Below, piece by piece: positions 36,165-45,210 of a stretch of DNA of 64,000 nucleotides. Position 1 is the first letter of the stretch. Each line of letters opens with the position of its first letter. Origin of the DNA: Pseudomonas sp. CFBP13508 (lineage in GTDB: Bacteria > Pseudomonadota > Gammaproteobacteria > Pseudomonadales > Pseudomonadaceae); assembly GCF_005233515.1 (NCBI RefSeq), contig NZ_QFZZ01000003.1, positions 401,259-465,258 on the forward strand. The letters are read 5' to 3'. The notes below the pieces were generated by a model. It did no database searches, was not told the origin of the DNA, and worked only from the letters and a program-made list of their open reading frames with translations. The position numbers and the translations under genes are program-made.

Positions 36165-37559
36165 ATGAGCACTGACAAGACCAATCAGTCCTGGGGCGGC
36201 CGCTTCAGTGAACCCGTCGACGCCTTCGTCGCCCGCTTCACCGCCTCCGTCACTTTCGACCAGCGCCTGTATCGCCACGACATCATGGGCTCGATCGCCC
36301 ACGCCACCATGCTGGCCAAGGTCGGCGTGCTGACCGATGCCGAGCGCGACAGCATCATCGATGGCCTGAACACCATTCAGGGCGAAATCGAGGCCGGCCA
36401 GTTCGACTGGCGCGTCGACCTCGAAGACGTGCACATGAACATCGAAGCGCGCCTGACCGACCGCATCGGCGTCACCGGTAAAAAGCTCCACACCGGGCGC
36501 AGCCGCAACGACCAGGTCGCCACCGATATCCGCCTGTGGCTGCGCGATGAAATCGACCTGATCCTCGCCGAGATCACCCGCCTGCAAAAAGGCCTGCTGG
36601 AGCAAGCCGAGCGTGAGGCCGCGAGTATCATGCCGGGCTTCACTCACCTGCAGACCGCACAGCCAGTGACCTTCGGGCACCACATGCTGGCCTGGTTCGA
36701 AATGCTCAGCCGCGACTACGAGCGTCTGGTCGACTGCCGCAAGCGCACCAACCGCATGCCGTTGGGCAGCGCCGCGCTGGCCGGCACCACTTACCCGATC
36801 GACCGCGAATACACCGCGCAACTGCTCGGCTTCGACGCCGTCGGCGGCAACTCGCTGGACAACGTTTCCGATCGCGACTTCGCCATCGAATTCTGCTCGG
36901 CCGCGAGCATCGCGATGATGCACCTGTCGCGCTTCTCCGAAGAGCTGGTGCTGTGGACCAGCGCGCAGTTCCAGTTCATCGATCTGCCGGATCGTTTCTG
37001 CACCGGCAGCTCGATCATGCCGCAAAAGAAAAACCCCGACGTGCCCGAACTGGTGCGCGGCAAGACCGGCCGCGTGTTCGGCGCGCTGATGGGCCTGTTG
37101 ACCCTGATGAAAGGCCAGCCGCTGGCGTACAACAAGGATAACCAGGAAGACAAGGAACCGCTGTTCGACGCCGCCGACACCCTGCGCGATTCGCTGCGCG
37201 CGTTCGCCGACATGATCCCGGCGATCAAGCCGAAACACGCGATCATGCGTGAAGCGGCACTGCGCGGTTTCTCCACTGCGACTGACCTGGCGGATTATCT
37301 GGTGCGCCGTGGCCTGCCGTTCCGCGACTGCCATGAAATCGTTGGCCACGCGGTGAAATACGGCGTCGACAGCGGCAAGGATCTGGCCGAGATGAGCCTG
37401 GAAGAACTGCGTCAGTTCAGCGATCAGATCGAGCAGGACGTGTTTGCCGTGCTGACCCTCGAAGGCTCGGTGAATGCACGCGACCATATCGGCGGGACTG
37501 CGCCGGCGCAGGTCAAGGCTGCGGTGGCGCGCGGTCAGGCGTTGATCGCCAGCCGCTAG
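36165..37559 (+). CDS. argH: Argininosuccinate lyase
   Basis: A 464-residue fumarase-superfamily enzyme that splits argininosuccinate into arginine and fumarate, the last step of arginine synthesis. The superfamily signature [12 protein letters not shown] (about residue 281) and the N-terminal [20 protein letters not shown] are intact. Length matches the family. It is divergent from algR and followed by a REP pair. Confidence 0.98.
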   Translation: MSTDKTNQSWGGRFSEPVDAFVARFTASVTFDQRLYRHDIMGSIAHATMLAKVGVLTDAERDSIIDGLNTIQGEIEAGQFDWRVDLEDVHMNIEARLTDRIGVTGKKLHTGRSRNDQVATDIRLWLRDEIDLILAEITRLQKGLLEQAEREAASIMPGFTHLQTAQPVTFGHHMLAWFEMLSRDYERLVDCRKRTNRMPLGSAALAGTTYPIDREYTAQLLGFDAVGGNSLDNVSDRDFAIEFCSAASIAMMHLSRFSEELVLWTSAQFQFIDLPDRFCTGSSIMPQKKNPDVPELVRGKTGRVFGALMGLLTLMKGQPLAYNKDNQEDKEPLFDAADTLRDSLRAFADMIPAIKPKHAIMREAALRGFSTATDLADYLVRRGLPFRDCHEIVGHAVKYGVDSGKDLAEMSLEELRQFSDQIEQDVFAVLTLEGSVNARDHIGGTAPAQVKAAVARGQALIASR

Positions 37560-37572
37560 AAGCCAAAAAAGC

Positions 37573-37664
37573 TTCGCGAGCAGGCTCGCTCCCACAGGGA
37601 TTCTGGATGTTCACAAAATTTGTGTTCACCACCGGCTCAATGTGGGAGCGAGCCTGCTCGCGAA
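37573..37664. repeat. REP pair (GAGC family)
   Basis: Inverted REP copies at 37573-37596 and 37641-37664, between convergent argH and the GST gene. Confidence 0.9.
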
Positions 37665-37689
37665 GGCTTCCTTCAGAGCGCTACAAAAT

Positions 37690-38349
37690 TCACTTCTTGG
37701 CAGCAATCATTGCCAAAAACGCCGGCATCGCCGCGTCCTTGTCCGCCGCAATCTTCTGCACGTGCGGATTCTGCTCAAGCCGCTCCAGCAGCGCTCTCGC
37801 CTGCGGCATCTCGGCCAGCAGATCGATCCCGAACAGCTTCTGCCCGACCGCAAAGGCCAGCGGCACGCTGTAGAGGAAATACAAATCGGCAATGCTCAGG
37901 CTGTCACCCGCCACGTACGGAGCGAACTTGCCATGACGGCCCAGCGCGGCGAAGCCCAGCAGCAGCTCGGTCCGGGTCTTCTCCTTGATCGCCTCCGGCA
38001 ATGTCATACCGAAAAACGCTTCGCCATAGCAGGCACGCCCCGGCAACTCGATGTACAACTCGATCTCCTTGGCAATCGCCAATACCTGCGCGCGCTCGAA
38101 CGGATCGCTGGGCAGGAGCGGCGTGCCCTTTTGTGATTGTTCGAGGTATTCGAGGATGATCGCGGTTTCGTTGATGTAACCGGCGTCGACACCCAGCACC
38201 GGGACCTTTCCGCGCGGGCTGATGGCCAGTGATTCCGGGGTTTGTGTCGGGTAGAAGGTCACCTCTTCGAAGGCCAGGCCTTTTTCCAGCAGTGCCAGTT
38301 TGACCATGTTGTAGTAGTTGCTGACAGCGAATCCGTAGAGCTTGAACAT
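37690..38349 (-). CDS. Glutathione S-transferase family protein
   Basis: A 219-residue cytosolic GST. The thioredoxin-like N-domain begins MFKLYGFAVSNYYNMVK and has the cis-Pro glutathione loop GKVPVLGVDAGYINETAIIL (NET/SNAIL-like site). The all-helical C-domain follows (YVAGDSLSIADLY). The serine or tyrosine near residue 11-13 is the likely catalytic position. The start at 38349 is chosen because GGAGG sits seven bases upstream; a GTG directly before it is an alternative. Substrate unknown. Confidence 0.9.
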   Translation of the reverse strand: MFKLYGFAVSNYYNMVKLALLEKGLAFEEVTFYPTQTPESLAISPRGKVPVLGVDAGYINETAIILEYLEQSQKGTPLLPSDPFERAQVLAIAKEIELYIELPGRACYGEAFFGMTLPEAIKEKTRTELLLGFAALGRHGKFAPYVAGDSLSIADLYFLYSVPLAFAVGQKLFGIDLLAEMPQARALLERLEQNPHVQKIAADKDAAMPAFLAMIAAKK

Positions 38350-38472
38350 CACAGAGCCTCCAGGCCGTGCGGGGTGGGCAGTGCCTGTTTATAGATCGCC
38401 GCGGCGTTTCCCGCCAGCAGCATCACGCCGCTGAATGCGGGTAAACTGGCGCCTTTCCCTGAGGAGCCTGCA

Positions 38473-38760
38473 ATGAGCGAGCCGACAGATATCGTCAACG
38501 ATGACGACGAAGAAGCATTCACCGAAGCGACCCTGATCGAAGCCATCGAGAACCAGATCGAAAGCGACAACCCGCCGGCGGCGAAGGCGACGTTGAACAA
38601 GCTGACTTTGGTCGGCATGGACCGTGAGGAGATCCTCAACCTCATGGCTCACGTGCTTGCCTATGAGATTGACGCGATGCTCGATGAAGACCGCCCGTTC
38701 GACACCGAATGGTACGAAACGGCATTGCGCAAGCTGCCAGAGCTGCCACCGGAAAAATAA
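38473..38760 (+). CDS. Conserved hypothetical protein, acidic, 95 residues
   Basis: A small acidic protein with an Asp/Glu-rich N-terminus (DIVNDDDEEAFTEATL) and a helical body (LNLMAHVLAYEIDAML). A good GAGGAG ribosome site precedes the ATG. I recognise it as conserved at this locus in pseudomonads but know no function. No signal peptide or membrane segment. A hairpin repeat follows the stop by eight bases and may end its transcript. Confidence 0.85.
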   Translation: MSEPTDIVNDDDEEAFTEATLIEAIENQIESDNPPAAKATLNKLTLVGMDREEILNLMAHVLAYEIDAMLDEDRPFDTEWYETALRKLPELPPEK

Positions 38761-38767
38761 TAAAATC

Positions 38768-38838
38768 AAAAGATCGCAGCCTTCGGCAGCTCCTGCACCA
38801 ATCTCTCGTAGGAGCTGCCGAAGGCTGCGATCTTTTTT
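38768..38838. repeat. Palindromic repeat, GATCGCAGCCTTCGGCAGCTCC family
   Basis: Two inverted arms of about 27 bases (AAAAGATCGCAGCCTTCGGC at 38768 and its complement ending in a T-run at 38838). The long hairpin with flanking A/T runs can serve as a two-way terminator. A second copy lies at 60974-61049. Confidence 0.85.
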
Positions 38839-38960
38839 ATGCGGACTACACTGGAATTCGCCTCAAGACAAAATCCCCTGATCTGAGCACTGGACATGCC
38901 GCACCAGCGGGTTCACCTTAGGGGCGCTGTCGTCCAATTCCTAGAAAGTCTGGAGTCCTT

Positions 38961-39206
38961 ATGTCGCTTACCCCTGAGTTGGTTGCCGAACTGGAAGTCC
39001 TTGCACTCTTCAACCTGGACAGTTCCCAGGAAGGTCTGAAAATTCATCAGACCGCTGCCCCGAAACACATCGCTGCGGCCCAGCGCCTCTTTGAAAAAGA
39101 ACTCACCGACCAGCCCGATGGCGGTTATCTGACCAGCCTCGGTCGCGATGCCGCGCAAAACGTGCAGACCGTACTGACGATTTTGAAAGAACAGGAAACC
39201 GCCTGA
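38961..39206 (+). CDS. TIGR02647 family protein
   Basis: An 81-residue conserved protein. The opening LTPELVAELEVLALFNL and the later AAQRLFEKELTDQPDGGYLT match the family I know as TIGR02647, sometimes called DNA-binding, without proof. It is helical and cytoplasmic. An AGGAG-like site (TGGAGTCC) precedes the ATG. It lies between the small acidic protein gene and cyaA, as in other Pseudomonas. Confidence 0.88.
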   Translation: MSLTPELVAELEVLALFNLDSSQEGLKIHQTAAPKHIAAAQRLFEKELTDQPDGGYLTSLGRDAAQNVQTVLTILKEQETA

Positions 39207-39387
39207 TTTCTCTGACTTTGCCCACGGAAACTCCTGCCACGGGATTTCCGCGGGCCAGCCTGAACGCTGTCGATAAAAATCTGCCGTCAAAAAACAAATT
39301 CAGCTTAAACGTCCTGCTGCGCAGAGGCTAAACTGCGGCCAATCCGAGACCCTCTACATCCGAGCCTGCAAGCCGGTTTGAGCTGAC

Positions 39388-42225
39388 ATGACGCGCACCC
39401 ACGAAATCCGCCCCGACCTGGACGAAGGCATCGACCGCAAGGTACTCAGCCAACTGCGCGCACGTTTTCTCAAACTCAATGAAGGCCGCCTCGGCCGCGC
39501 ACTCGAAGGGTTGTCGACGCGCCAGCAAAGCGTGCTGACGCTGTTGCCGCTGTTCTTTCACGTCAATCATCCGTTGCTGCCTGGCTATGTCTCGGGCAGT
39601 ACGCCGGCCGGGCTCTCGAATTATGAGCCGGACGCCAATGCGCTGACTGAGGCGCAGCGCCTGACTCGCTCGTTCTCTTATAGGCCGCGCCATGGCAGTA
39701 ACCCGCCGCGACCGATCCACGGCCTGTTCCTGATGGGCAGCCTCGGCACGCTGGCCCAGGCCGATCAGAGCGATATGGACGTGTGGGTCTGCCATGGGCC
39801 GGATCTGAGCGAGAGCGAGCTCGCCGAGCTGAGCAAGAAGTGCCAATTGCTGGAAGCCTGGGCTGCGAGCCAGGGTGCCGAAGCGCATTTCTTCCTGATC
39901 GACCCGGCGCGCTTCGTCAAAGGCGAACGAGATTCCAAGCTCAGTTCGGACAACTGCGGCAGCACCCAGCACTATCTGCTGCTCGACGAGTTTTATCGCA
40001 CGGCGATCTGGCTGGCCGGGCGCACGCCGATCTGGTGGTTGGTGCCGGTCTATGAAGAAACAGCCTACGACGCGTACACCCACACCCTACTGTCCAAACG
40101 CTTTATTCGCGCCGACGAAACCCTCGATCTCGGGCCGATGGCGACCATTCCGCCCGGAGAATTCATCGGCGCCGGGTTGTGGCAGTTGTTCAAAGGCATC
40201 GAGTCGCCCTACAAGTCAGTGCTCAAACTGCTGCTGACCGAGGTGTACGCCAGCGAACACCCGCACGTGCAGTGCCTGAGCCTGCGCTTCAAGAAAGCCG
40301 TGTTCGCCAATCAGCTCGATCTTGATGAACTGGACCCGTACATGGTCGTGTACCGCCGTATCGAGGAATACCTGCTCGCACGCAACGAACCGGAGCGTCT
40401 TGAACTGGTGCGCCGCGCGCTGTATCTGAAGGTCAACCGCAAGCTCACCGGCAACAGCCGCAGCCAAGGTTGGCAACGCGCGTTGCTCGAACGCCTGGCC
40501 GGCGAGTGGCACTGGGATCAGCGCCAATTGGCGCTGCTCGACAGTCGCAGTCAATGGAAAGTCCGCCAGGTCAGCGCCGAGCGACGCGCGCTGGTCAACG
40601 AACTCAATTACAGCTATCGCTTCCTGACGCAATTCGCCCGCAACGAACAGACTGTCAGCCTGATCAACAAGCGCGACCTCAATGTGCTCGGCCGGCGCCT
40701 GTACGCGGCGTTCGAGCGCAAGGCCGACAAGGTCGAATTCATCAATCCGGGCATCGCCCCGGACTTGGCCGAAGACACCCTGACCTTGGTGCAATCGCCG
40801 AACAAAAAAGAGCCGGGGCAGACCCAGTGGGGTTTGTACAACGGCAGCCTGACGGCGCTGGAGTGGGAACACTTCGCGCCAATCAAGCGCAGTCGCGAGC
40901 TGCTTGAACTGCTGACCTGGTGCCACCGCAACGGCGTGATCGACAGCAGTACGCGTCTGGCCCTGCATCCGGGCACCAGCGACTTGAGCGAGTTCGAGCT
41001 GTTCAACCTGCTCGGCAGCCTGCAGCAGTGCATCGCCCTGCCCTTGTCCACCGTCGCCGAAGAGCCCTTGCTGCGCGCCGCCGTGCCCAGCGAAGTGCTG
41101 ATGCTGATTAACGTCGGCGTCGACCCGCTCAAGCATCACCGCGATCTGAACATCCTGATGACCACCGAGCGCACCGACTCGCTGAGCTATGCCGGTGTGC
41201 GCGAGAACCTGGTGCTGACCCTCGATCAGGTCACGCTCAACAGCTGGAACGAAGTGCTGGTCAATCGTTTCGACGGCCCGCATGCGCTGCTCGATTGCCT
41301 GCGCGATTACCTCAACAACCTGCCGCGCGGGCCTGTGCAGCCATCCCTGAAAGTACGCTGCTTCTGCCACAACCGCGCGCAGTTCATTGCCCGCCGCGTC
41401 GAGGAAATCGTCGACACCGCGCAGACCCTGTTGCTCAGCAATTTGAATCATCGCTACCTGATTCAAGTGCAGCAGCACTATCACGTGCTGGAGCTGGTGC
41501 CGGGTCAGGTCAACCATGTCGCCCTCGCCACTCTGCCGGCACTGCTCGATTATCTGGGCGAAGAACAACCGCGCTACAGCCCGCTGCACCTCGACCCGAT
41601 GGCACTGGAGGACCATGACCTCGCGCTGATCCTGCCGATGGGTCAGCCGGAGTGCATTCAGGTGTTCTACCGCATCAGCGAGCAGCAGGCCGAGCTGTAC
41701 GTGCTGGATGAATTCAATGCGCTGTGGCAGCAGCAACTGCCGTACCACGACGAGCAGAGTCTGCTGGTACCGCTGCAGCGTTTTCTGCAATCGATCCAGT
41801 ACCGCCGTGAAGCGCAATTGCCGATGGACGGTGGCCCTGCGGGCAGCCCCGAGACTTTGTATTACCAGCTGTCAGGCCCGGGGCGCTCACGCAGGGTCGA
41901 AACCCGGCCAGCACCGCAGACACCGGTGAACAAACCGTTCTATGACGTACAGGCGATCATCGGCAAAGCCGCGCCGGGCGAAGTGCAGGTCACCTTGTAT
42001 TGCAATCAGCGCGAATTCAGCGAGCTGGAGCATGGCGACCAGTTGTTCAGCGTGGTCGCCCGGGAGATCGTCGAGCAGCGCCGCGAGACCGAGCGCTATC
42101 GCTGCTACATCACAGACCTCGATCTCTCGGGGCTGCTCGGTGACGGGCACAGTTCAAGCAATCTCTATCTGCGCTACAAGGCGGACCTGGAGCGCTCGTT
42201 GAATGAAGCGCTCGAACAGGTTTGA
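39388..42225 (+). CDS. cyaA: Class I adenylate cyclase
   Basis: A 945-residue cytosolic enzyme that makes cyclic AMP from ATP. The catalytic half is N-terminal: the nucleotidyltransferase motif GSLGTLAQADQSDMDVW (about residues 118-134) has the metal-binding aspartates. The C-terminal half is the regulatory region. Length is in the range for Pseudomonas and somewhat longer than the E. coli enzyme (848). In Pseudomonas cAMP acts through Vfr. It ends nine bases from the convergent rnk stop with no hairpin between. Confidence 0.97.
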   Translation: MTRTHEIRPDLDEGIDRKVLSQLRARFLKLNEGRLGRALEGLSTRQQSVLTLLPLFFHVNHPLLPGYVSGSTPAGLSNYEPDANALTEAQRLTRSFSYRPRHGSNPPRPIHGLFLMGSLGTLAQADQSDMDVWVCHGPDLSESELAELSKKCQLLEAWAASQGAEAHFFLIDPARFVKGERDSKLSSDNCGSTQHYLLLDEFYRTAIWLAGRTPIWWLVPVYEETAYDAYTHTLLSKRFIRADETLDLGPMATIPPGEFIGAGLWQLFKGIESPYKSVLKLLLTEVYASEHPHVQCLSLRFKKAVFANQLDLDELDPYMVVYRRIEEYLLARNEPERLELVRRALYLKVNRKLTGNSRSQGWQRALLERLAGEWHWDQRQLALLDSRSQWKVRQVSAERRALVNELNYSYRFLTQFARNEQTVSLINKRDLNVLGRRLYAAFERKADKVEFINPGIAPDLAEDTLTLVQSPNKKEPGQTQWGLYNGSLTALEWEHFAPIKRSRELLELLTWCHRNGVIDSSTRLALHPGTSDLSEFELFNLLGSLQQCIALPLSTVAEEPLLRAAVPSEVLMLINVGVDPLKHHRDLNILMTTERTDSLSYAGVRENLVLTLDQVTLNSWNEVLVNRFDGPHALLDCLRDYLNNLPRGPVQPSLKVRCFCHNRAQFIARRVEEIVDTAQTLLLSNLNHRYLIQVQQHYHVLELVPGQVNHVALATLPALLDYLGEEQPRYSPLHLDPMALEDHDLALILPMGQPECIQVFYRISEQQAELYVLDEFNALWQQQLPYHDEQSLLVPLQRFLQSIQYRREAQLPMDGGPAGSPETLYYQLSGPGRSRRVETRPAPQTPVNKPFYDVQAIIGKAAPGEVQVTLYCNQREFSELEHGDQLFSVVAREIVEQRRETERYRCYITDLDLSGLLGDGHSSSNLYLRYKADLERSLNEALEQV

Positions 42226-42234
42226 AGCGGGGAT

Positions 42235-42654
42235 TTATTCGGGAAAGGCGCCGCCGTTGACCGGTTGCGATTCCACTTCCAGCAAGGTCAGTTTCAGCGA
42301 CTTGCCGCCCGGCGCCGGCCAGTCGATGTGCTGACCGACCTTCAGGCCCAGCAGCGCACTGCCGACCGGTGCCAGGATCGAGATCTTGCCTTCGTCGGCG
42401 TTGGCCTCCTTGGGATAGACCAGCGTCAGGTGGTAATCCTTGCCACTGCCTTCTTCGCGGCAATGCACGCGGGAATTCATGGTCACGACATCGGCGGGCA
42501 CTTCATCGTGGCCGACCACGGTATCGGCGCGGTCCAGCTCGGTTTGCAGCGCAATCACGCCCGGCGCAGCCTGGTCTTTCTCGCTCAGGCTGTCGATCAG
42601 GCGCTCCAGACGTTGCACGTCCAGACGGGTAAGGGTGATGGAAGGTGCGGTCAT
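42235..42654 (-). CDS. rnk: Regulator of nucleoside diphosphate kinase, Rnk
   Basis: A 139-residue GreA/GreB-like RNA-polymerase-binding protein. A short N-terminal coiled coil (LDVQRLERLIDSLSEKD) is followed by the FKBP-like C-domain (KISILAPVGSALLGLKVG and IDWPAPGG). It affects nucleoside diphosphate kinase levels and, in P. aeruginosa, alginate. The ATG at 42654 is chosen; an ATG at 42768 would run through a terminator-like hairpin in the leader. Confidence 0.94.
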   Translation of the reverse strand: MTAPSITLTRLDVQRLERLIDSLSEKDQAAPGVIALQTELDRADTVVGHDEVPADVVTMNSRVHCREEGSGKDYHLTLVYPKEANADEGKISILAPVGSALLGLKVGQHIDWPAPGGKSLKLTLLEVESQPVNGGAFPE

Positions 42655-42680
42655 GATCCAGGCAGACTCCTTTCTTCTGC

Positions 42681-42719
42681 ACAAAAAAAGCAAAACCCCG
42701 CCAAAAAAGACGGGGTTTT
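42681..42719 (-). promoter_or_regulatory. Terminator-like hairpin in the rnk leader (candidate rnk leader RNA)
   Basis: On the minus strand, the stem AAAACCCCGTC/GGCGGGGTTTT is followed by a T-rich run (GCTTTTTTT), ending about 27 bases before the rnk ATG. It could attenuate rnk expression or end the cyaY-DUF1289 transcript. An rnk-leader RNA motif has been described in pseudomonads; I could not test the match. Confidence 0.6.
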
Positions 42720-42810
42720 CACCGTGCCTCGGTGGTTTGAGGCGTTCGCGGACACTATCACAGCTCAAAAAATATACAAGTCACGCCCTTTTTTGCCTGG
42801 GTGAAACCCT

Positions 42811-42905
42811 TGTGGCGAGGGGATTTATCCCCGTTCGGCTGCGCAGCAGCCGTATAGATTTTGGGGCCGCTACGCGACCCAACGGGGATAAATCCCCTCG
42901 CCACG
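42811..42905. repeat. Palindromic repeat, GGCGAGGGGATTTATCCCC family
   Basis: Inverted arms TGTGGCGAGGGGATTTATCC at 42811 and ending at 42905. It is the same family as 23186-23292 and lies between the DUF1289 gene and the rnk leader. Confidence 0.85.
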
Positions 42906-42908
42906 ATA

Positions 42909-43130
42909 TCAACAGGCTTGGGATTTTCGTGCGGCAGCCTGCTGGCATATCACCCGGCGCCGCTGATCATCCGCCGAGCGCCATTCGCGAATGTCTTCGA
43001 CGTGGCGCGCGCAGCCGAGGCAGACCTTCTGCTCGTCCAGACGACAGACGCCCGTGCACGGCGAAGGCACCGCCGGGCTGACGTTGCTGTAGAGCGGTTT
43101 CGGCGGGCGAACAGGCGCTGCATCAGCCAC
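42909..43130 (-). CDS. DUF1289 domain protein
   Basis: A 73-residue protein with a four-cysteine pattern typical of DUF1289 (SPCTGVCRLDEQKVCLGCAR, Cys pairs at about residues 24, 28, 36 and 39), likely a metal- or iron-sulfur-binding site. It starts three bases after the cyaY stop, so it belongs to the cyaY operon. Function unknown; the pairing with frataxin suggests iron-sulfur metabolism, which is inference. Confidence 0.88.
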   Translation of the reverse strand: MADAAPVRPPKPLYSNVSPAVPSPCTGVCRLDEQKVCLGCARHVEDIREWRSADDQRRRVICQQAAARKSQAC

Positions 43131-43133
43131 GAA

Positions 43134-43466
43134 TCACAGACCTTCGAAATCGAATTCGGCGCCAGCCTGCTGTTTGACGAGGCGCTGAAGCATTTCGCCC
43201 AATTGCTCTTCGCTCTTGTCGCACATCCAGCGCTCGCTTTCTTCGTCGTAGTCGAAGTGGAAACCACCGGACACGGCCGCCAGCCACAGCTGACGCAATG
43301 GCTCCTGGCGGCTGAAGATCAACTGGCTGCCGTTTTCGAATTTGACCGTCAGCACGCCGGCCGAGCTTTCCAGATCGATGTCCAGATCGCTTTCGTCAAA
43401 TATGTCTTCCAGTTTTTCCTGGGTTTCATCGACCAGATCGTGGAAACGGGCTTCGGACAAACTCAT
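43134..43466 (-). CDS. cyaY: Iron donor protein CyaY (frataxin)
   Basis: A 110-residue bacterial frataxin. An acidic N-terminal helix (VDETQEKLEDIFDESDLDID) supplies the iron-binding face, and the strand pattern VLTVKFENGSQLIFSRQEPL with the conserved WLAAVSGGFHF is typical. It modulates iron-sulfur cluster assembly on IscU. It is first in a two-gene unit with DUF1289 and divergent from lptM. Confidence 0.95.
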   Translation of the reverse strand: MSLSEARFHDLVDETQEKLEDIFDESDLDIDLESSAGVLTVKFENGSQLIFSRQEPLRQLWLAAVSGGFHFDYDEESERWMCDKSEEQLGEMLQRLVKQQAGAEFDFEGL

Positions 43467-43578
43467 TGCGGCAACCTCAAAAATGTCTGATCAGGCTCAA
43501 GCGCCGAAAGATACGGACGCTGCCGGCCGATTGCAAAGATTAACGACCAAGCACCTGTCGCCTATTCAACACCGCCCC

Positions 43579-43668
43579 TGTGGGAGCGAGCCTGCTCGCG
43601 AAAGCGGTGTGTCAGGCAACGAGCCTGTTGAATTTGCCGACGCCTTCGCGAGCAGGCTCGCTCCCACA
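43579..43668. repeat. REP pair (GAGC family)
   Basis: Inverted REP copies at 43579-43602 and 43645-43668, in the 313-base gap between the divergent cyaY and lptM genes. The only other thing seen in this gap is the lptM promoter. Confidence 0.9.
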
Positions 43669-43716
43669 GGGATGATGCGCTTCTCAGGAGCCCCGCCGGA
43701 CGGGAACCCCCTCGCA

Positions 43717-43745
43717 TAGGCAAGCTGCCGGGTGGCCGGTATACT
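43717..43745 (+). promoter_or_regulatory. Sigma-70-type promoter of the lptM-lysA-dapF operon
   Basis: TAGGCA-N17-TATACT, a good -10 and fair -35, predicts a start near 43752, about 28 bases before the lptM ATG. Confidence 0.5.
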
Positions 43746-43779
43746 CCGGCGCAATTAACGCATTTTCAAGGATTTCGCC

Positions 43780-43950
43780 ATGAAGCGCCTGATCTCTTCC
43801 CTTGCTGCGCTCGTCGCGGTTGCCTGCCTGGTTTCGGCCTGTGGTCAAAAAGGCCCGCTGTACCTGCCCGATGACGACCAGGACCCGGCCGAACAAGCCC
43901 AGTCTTCGCAGAAGCAGCCATCCAAGGCTCACAAGCACGACGTTTACTAA
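43780..43950 (+). CDS. lptM: LPS translocon maturation chaperone LptM (LppL/YifL lipoprotein)
   Basis: A 56-residue lipoprotein. After the signal peptide the lipobox reads LVSAC (Cys21) followed by the family core GQKGPLYLP, then a polar, charged tail rich in Gln, Lys and Asp. In E. coli LptM assists correct disulfide formation of the LptD/LptE outer-membrane translocon. It lies ten bases before lysA in the conserved order and heads the operon. Confidence 0.93.
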   Translation: MKRLISSLAALVAVACLVSACGQKGPLYLPDDDQDPAEQAQSSQKQPSKAHKHDVY

Positions 43951-43959
43951 GGGATCGCC

Positions 43960-45207
43960 ATGGACGCTTTTAACTACCGTGGCGGGGAGCTGTTCGCGGA
44001 AGGTGTGGCGCTGTCCGCCATCGCCGACCGCTTCGGCACGCCCACCTATGTCTACTCGCGCGCCCACATCGAAGCGCAGTATCTGGCCTACGCCGATGCG
44101 CTGGCCGGCATGCCGCATCTGGTCTGCTTCGCGGTCAAAGCCAACTCCAACCTCGGTGTACTGAATGTCCTGGCCCGTCTCGGCGCCGGTTTCGACATCG
44201 TTTCCCGTGGTGAGCTGGAACGTGTACTGGCCGCTGGTGGCAGCGCCGACAAGATCGTTTTCTCCGGCGTCGGCAAGACCCGTGACGACATGCGTCGCGC
44301 CCTCGAAGTCGGCGTGCACTGCTTCAACGTCGAATCCACCGACGAGCTCGAGCGCCTGCAAGTGGTCGCCGCCGAGCTGGGTGTTCGCGCCCCGGTTTCG
44401 CTGCGCGTGAACCCGGACGTCGATGCCGGCACCCACCCGTACATTTCCACCGGTCTGAAAGAGAACAAGTTCGGCATCGCCATTGCCGACGCCGAAGACG
44501 TGTACGTGCGCGCCGCGCATCTGCCGAACCTGGAAGTGGTCGGTGTCGACTGCCACATCGGTTCGCAACTGACCACCCTGCCGCCGTTCATTGATGCACT
44601 GGATCGCTTGCTCGATCTGGTCGACCGTCTCGGCGATTGTGGCATTCACCTGCGCCACATCGATCTCGGTGGCGGCCTGGGCGTGCGTTATCGCGATGAA
44701 GAGCCGCCGCTGGCTGCCGACTACATCAAAGCTGTACGCGAGCGCCTCAACGGACGTGATCTGGCGCTGGTATTCGAGCCGGGCCGCTTCATCGTCGCCA
44801 ATGGCGGCGTGCTGCTGACCCAGGTCGAGTACCTCAAGCACACCGAGCACAAGGATTTCGCCATTGTCGACGCGGCAATGAACGATCTGATCCGCCCGGC
44901 GCTTTATCAGGCGTGGATGGACGTCACCGCGGTGAAACCGCGCGACAGCGCCGCACGCAAGTACGACATCGTCGGCCCGATCTGCGAAACCGGCGACTTC
45001 CTCGCCAAGGACCGCGAGCTGGCGCTGGAAGAAGGCGACTTGCTGGCAGTGCATTCGGCCGGTGCCTACGGTTTCGTCATGAGCTCCAACTACAACACCC
45101 GCGGCCGTGCTGCTGAAGTGCTGGTGGATGGAGATCAGGTTTTTGAAGTGCGTCGCCGCGAAACCGTGGCCGAGCTGTTTGCCGGCGAAAGCCTGCTGCC
45201 GGAGTAA
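43960..45207 (+). CDS. lysA: Diaminopimelate decarboxylase
   Basis: A 415-residue PLP enzyme that makes L-lysine from meso-diaminopimelate. The PLP lysine is K60 in VCFAVKANSN. Further landmarks are HIGSQLT, the GGGLGVRY phosphate loop and the active-site cysteine in GPICETGDF. Typical length. It is followed after three bases by dapF, which makes its substrate. Confidence 0.98.
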   Translation: MDAFNYRGGELFAEGVALSAIADRFGTPTYVYSRAHIEAQYLAYADALAGMPHLVCFAVKANSNLGVLNVLARLGAGFDIVSRGELERVLAAGGSADKIVFSGVGKTRDDMRRALEVGVHCFNVESTDELERLQVVAAELGVRAPVSLRVNPDVDAGTHPYISTGLKENKFGIAIADAEDVYVRAAHLPNLEVVGVDCHIGSQLTTLPPFIDALDRLLDLVDRLGDCGIHLRHIDLGGGLGVRYRDEEPPLAADYIKAVRERLNGRDLALVFEPGRFIVANGGVLLTQVEYLKHTEHKDFAIVDAAMNDLIRPALYQAWMDVTAVKPRDSAARKYDIVGPICETGDFLAKDRELALEEGDLLAVHSAGAYGFVMSSNYNTRGRAAEVLVDGDQVFEVRRRETVAELFAGESLLPE

Positions 45208-45210
45208 CCC

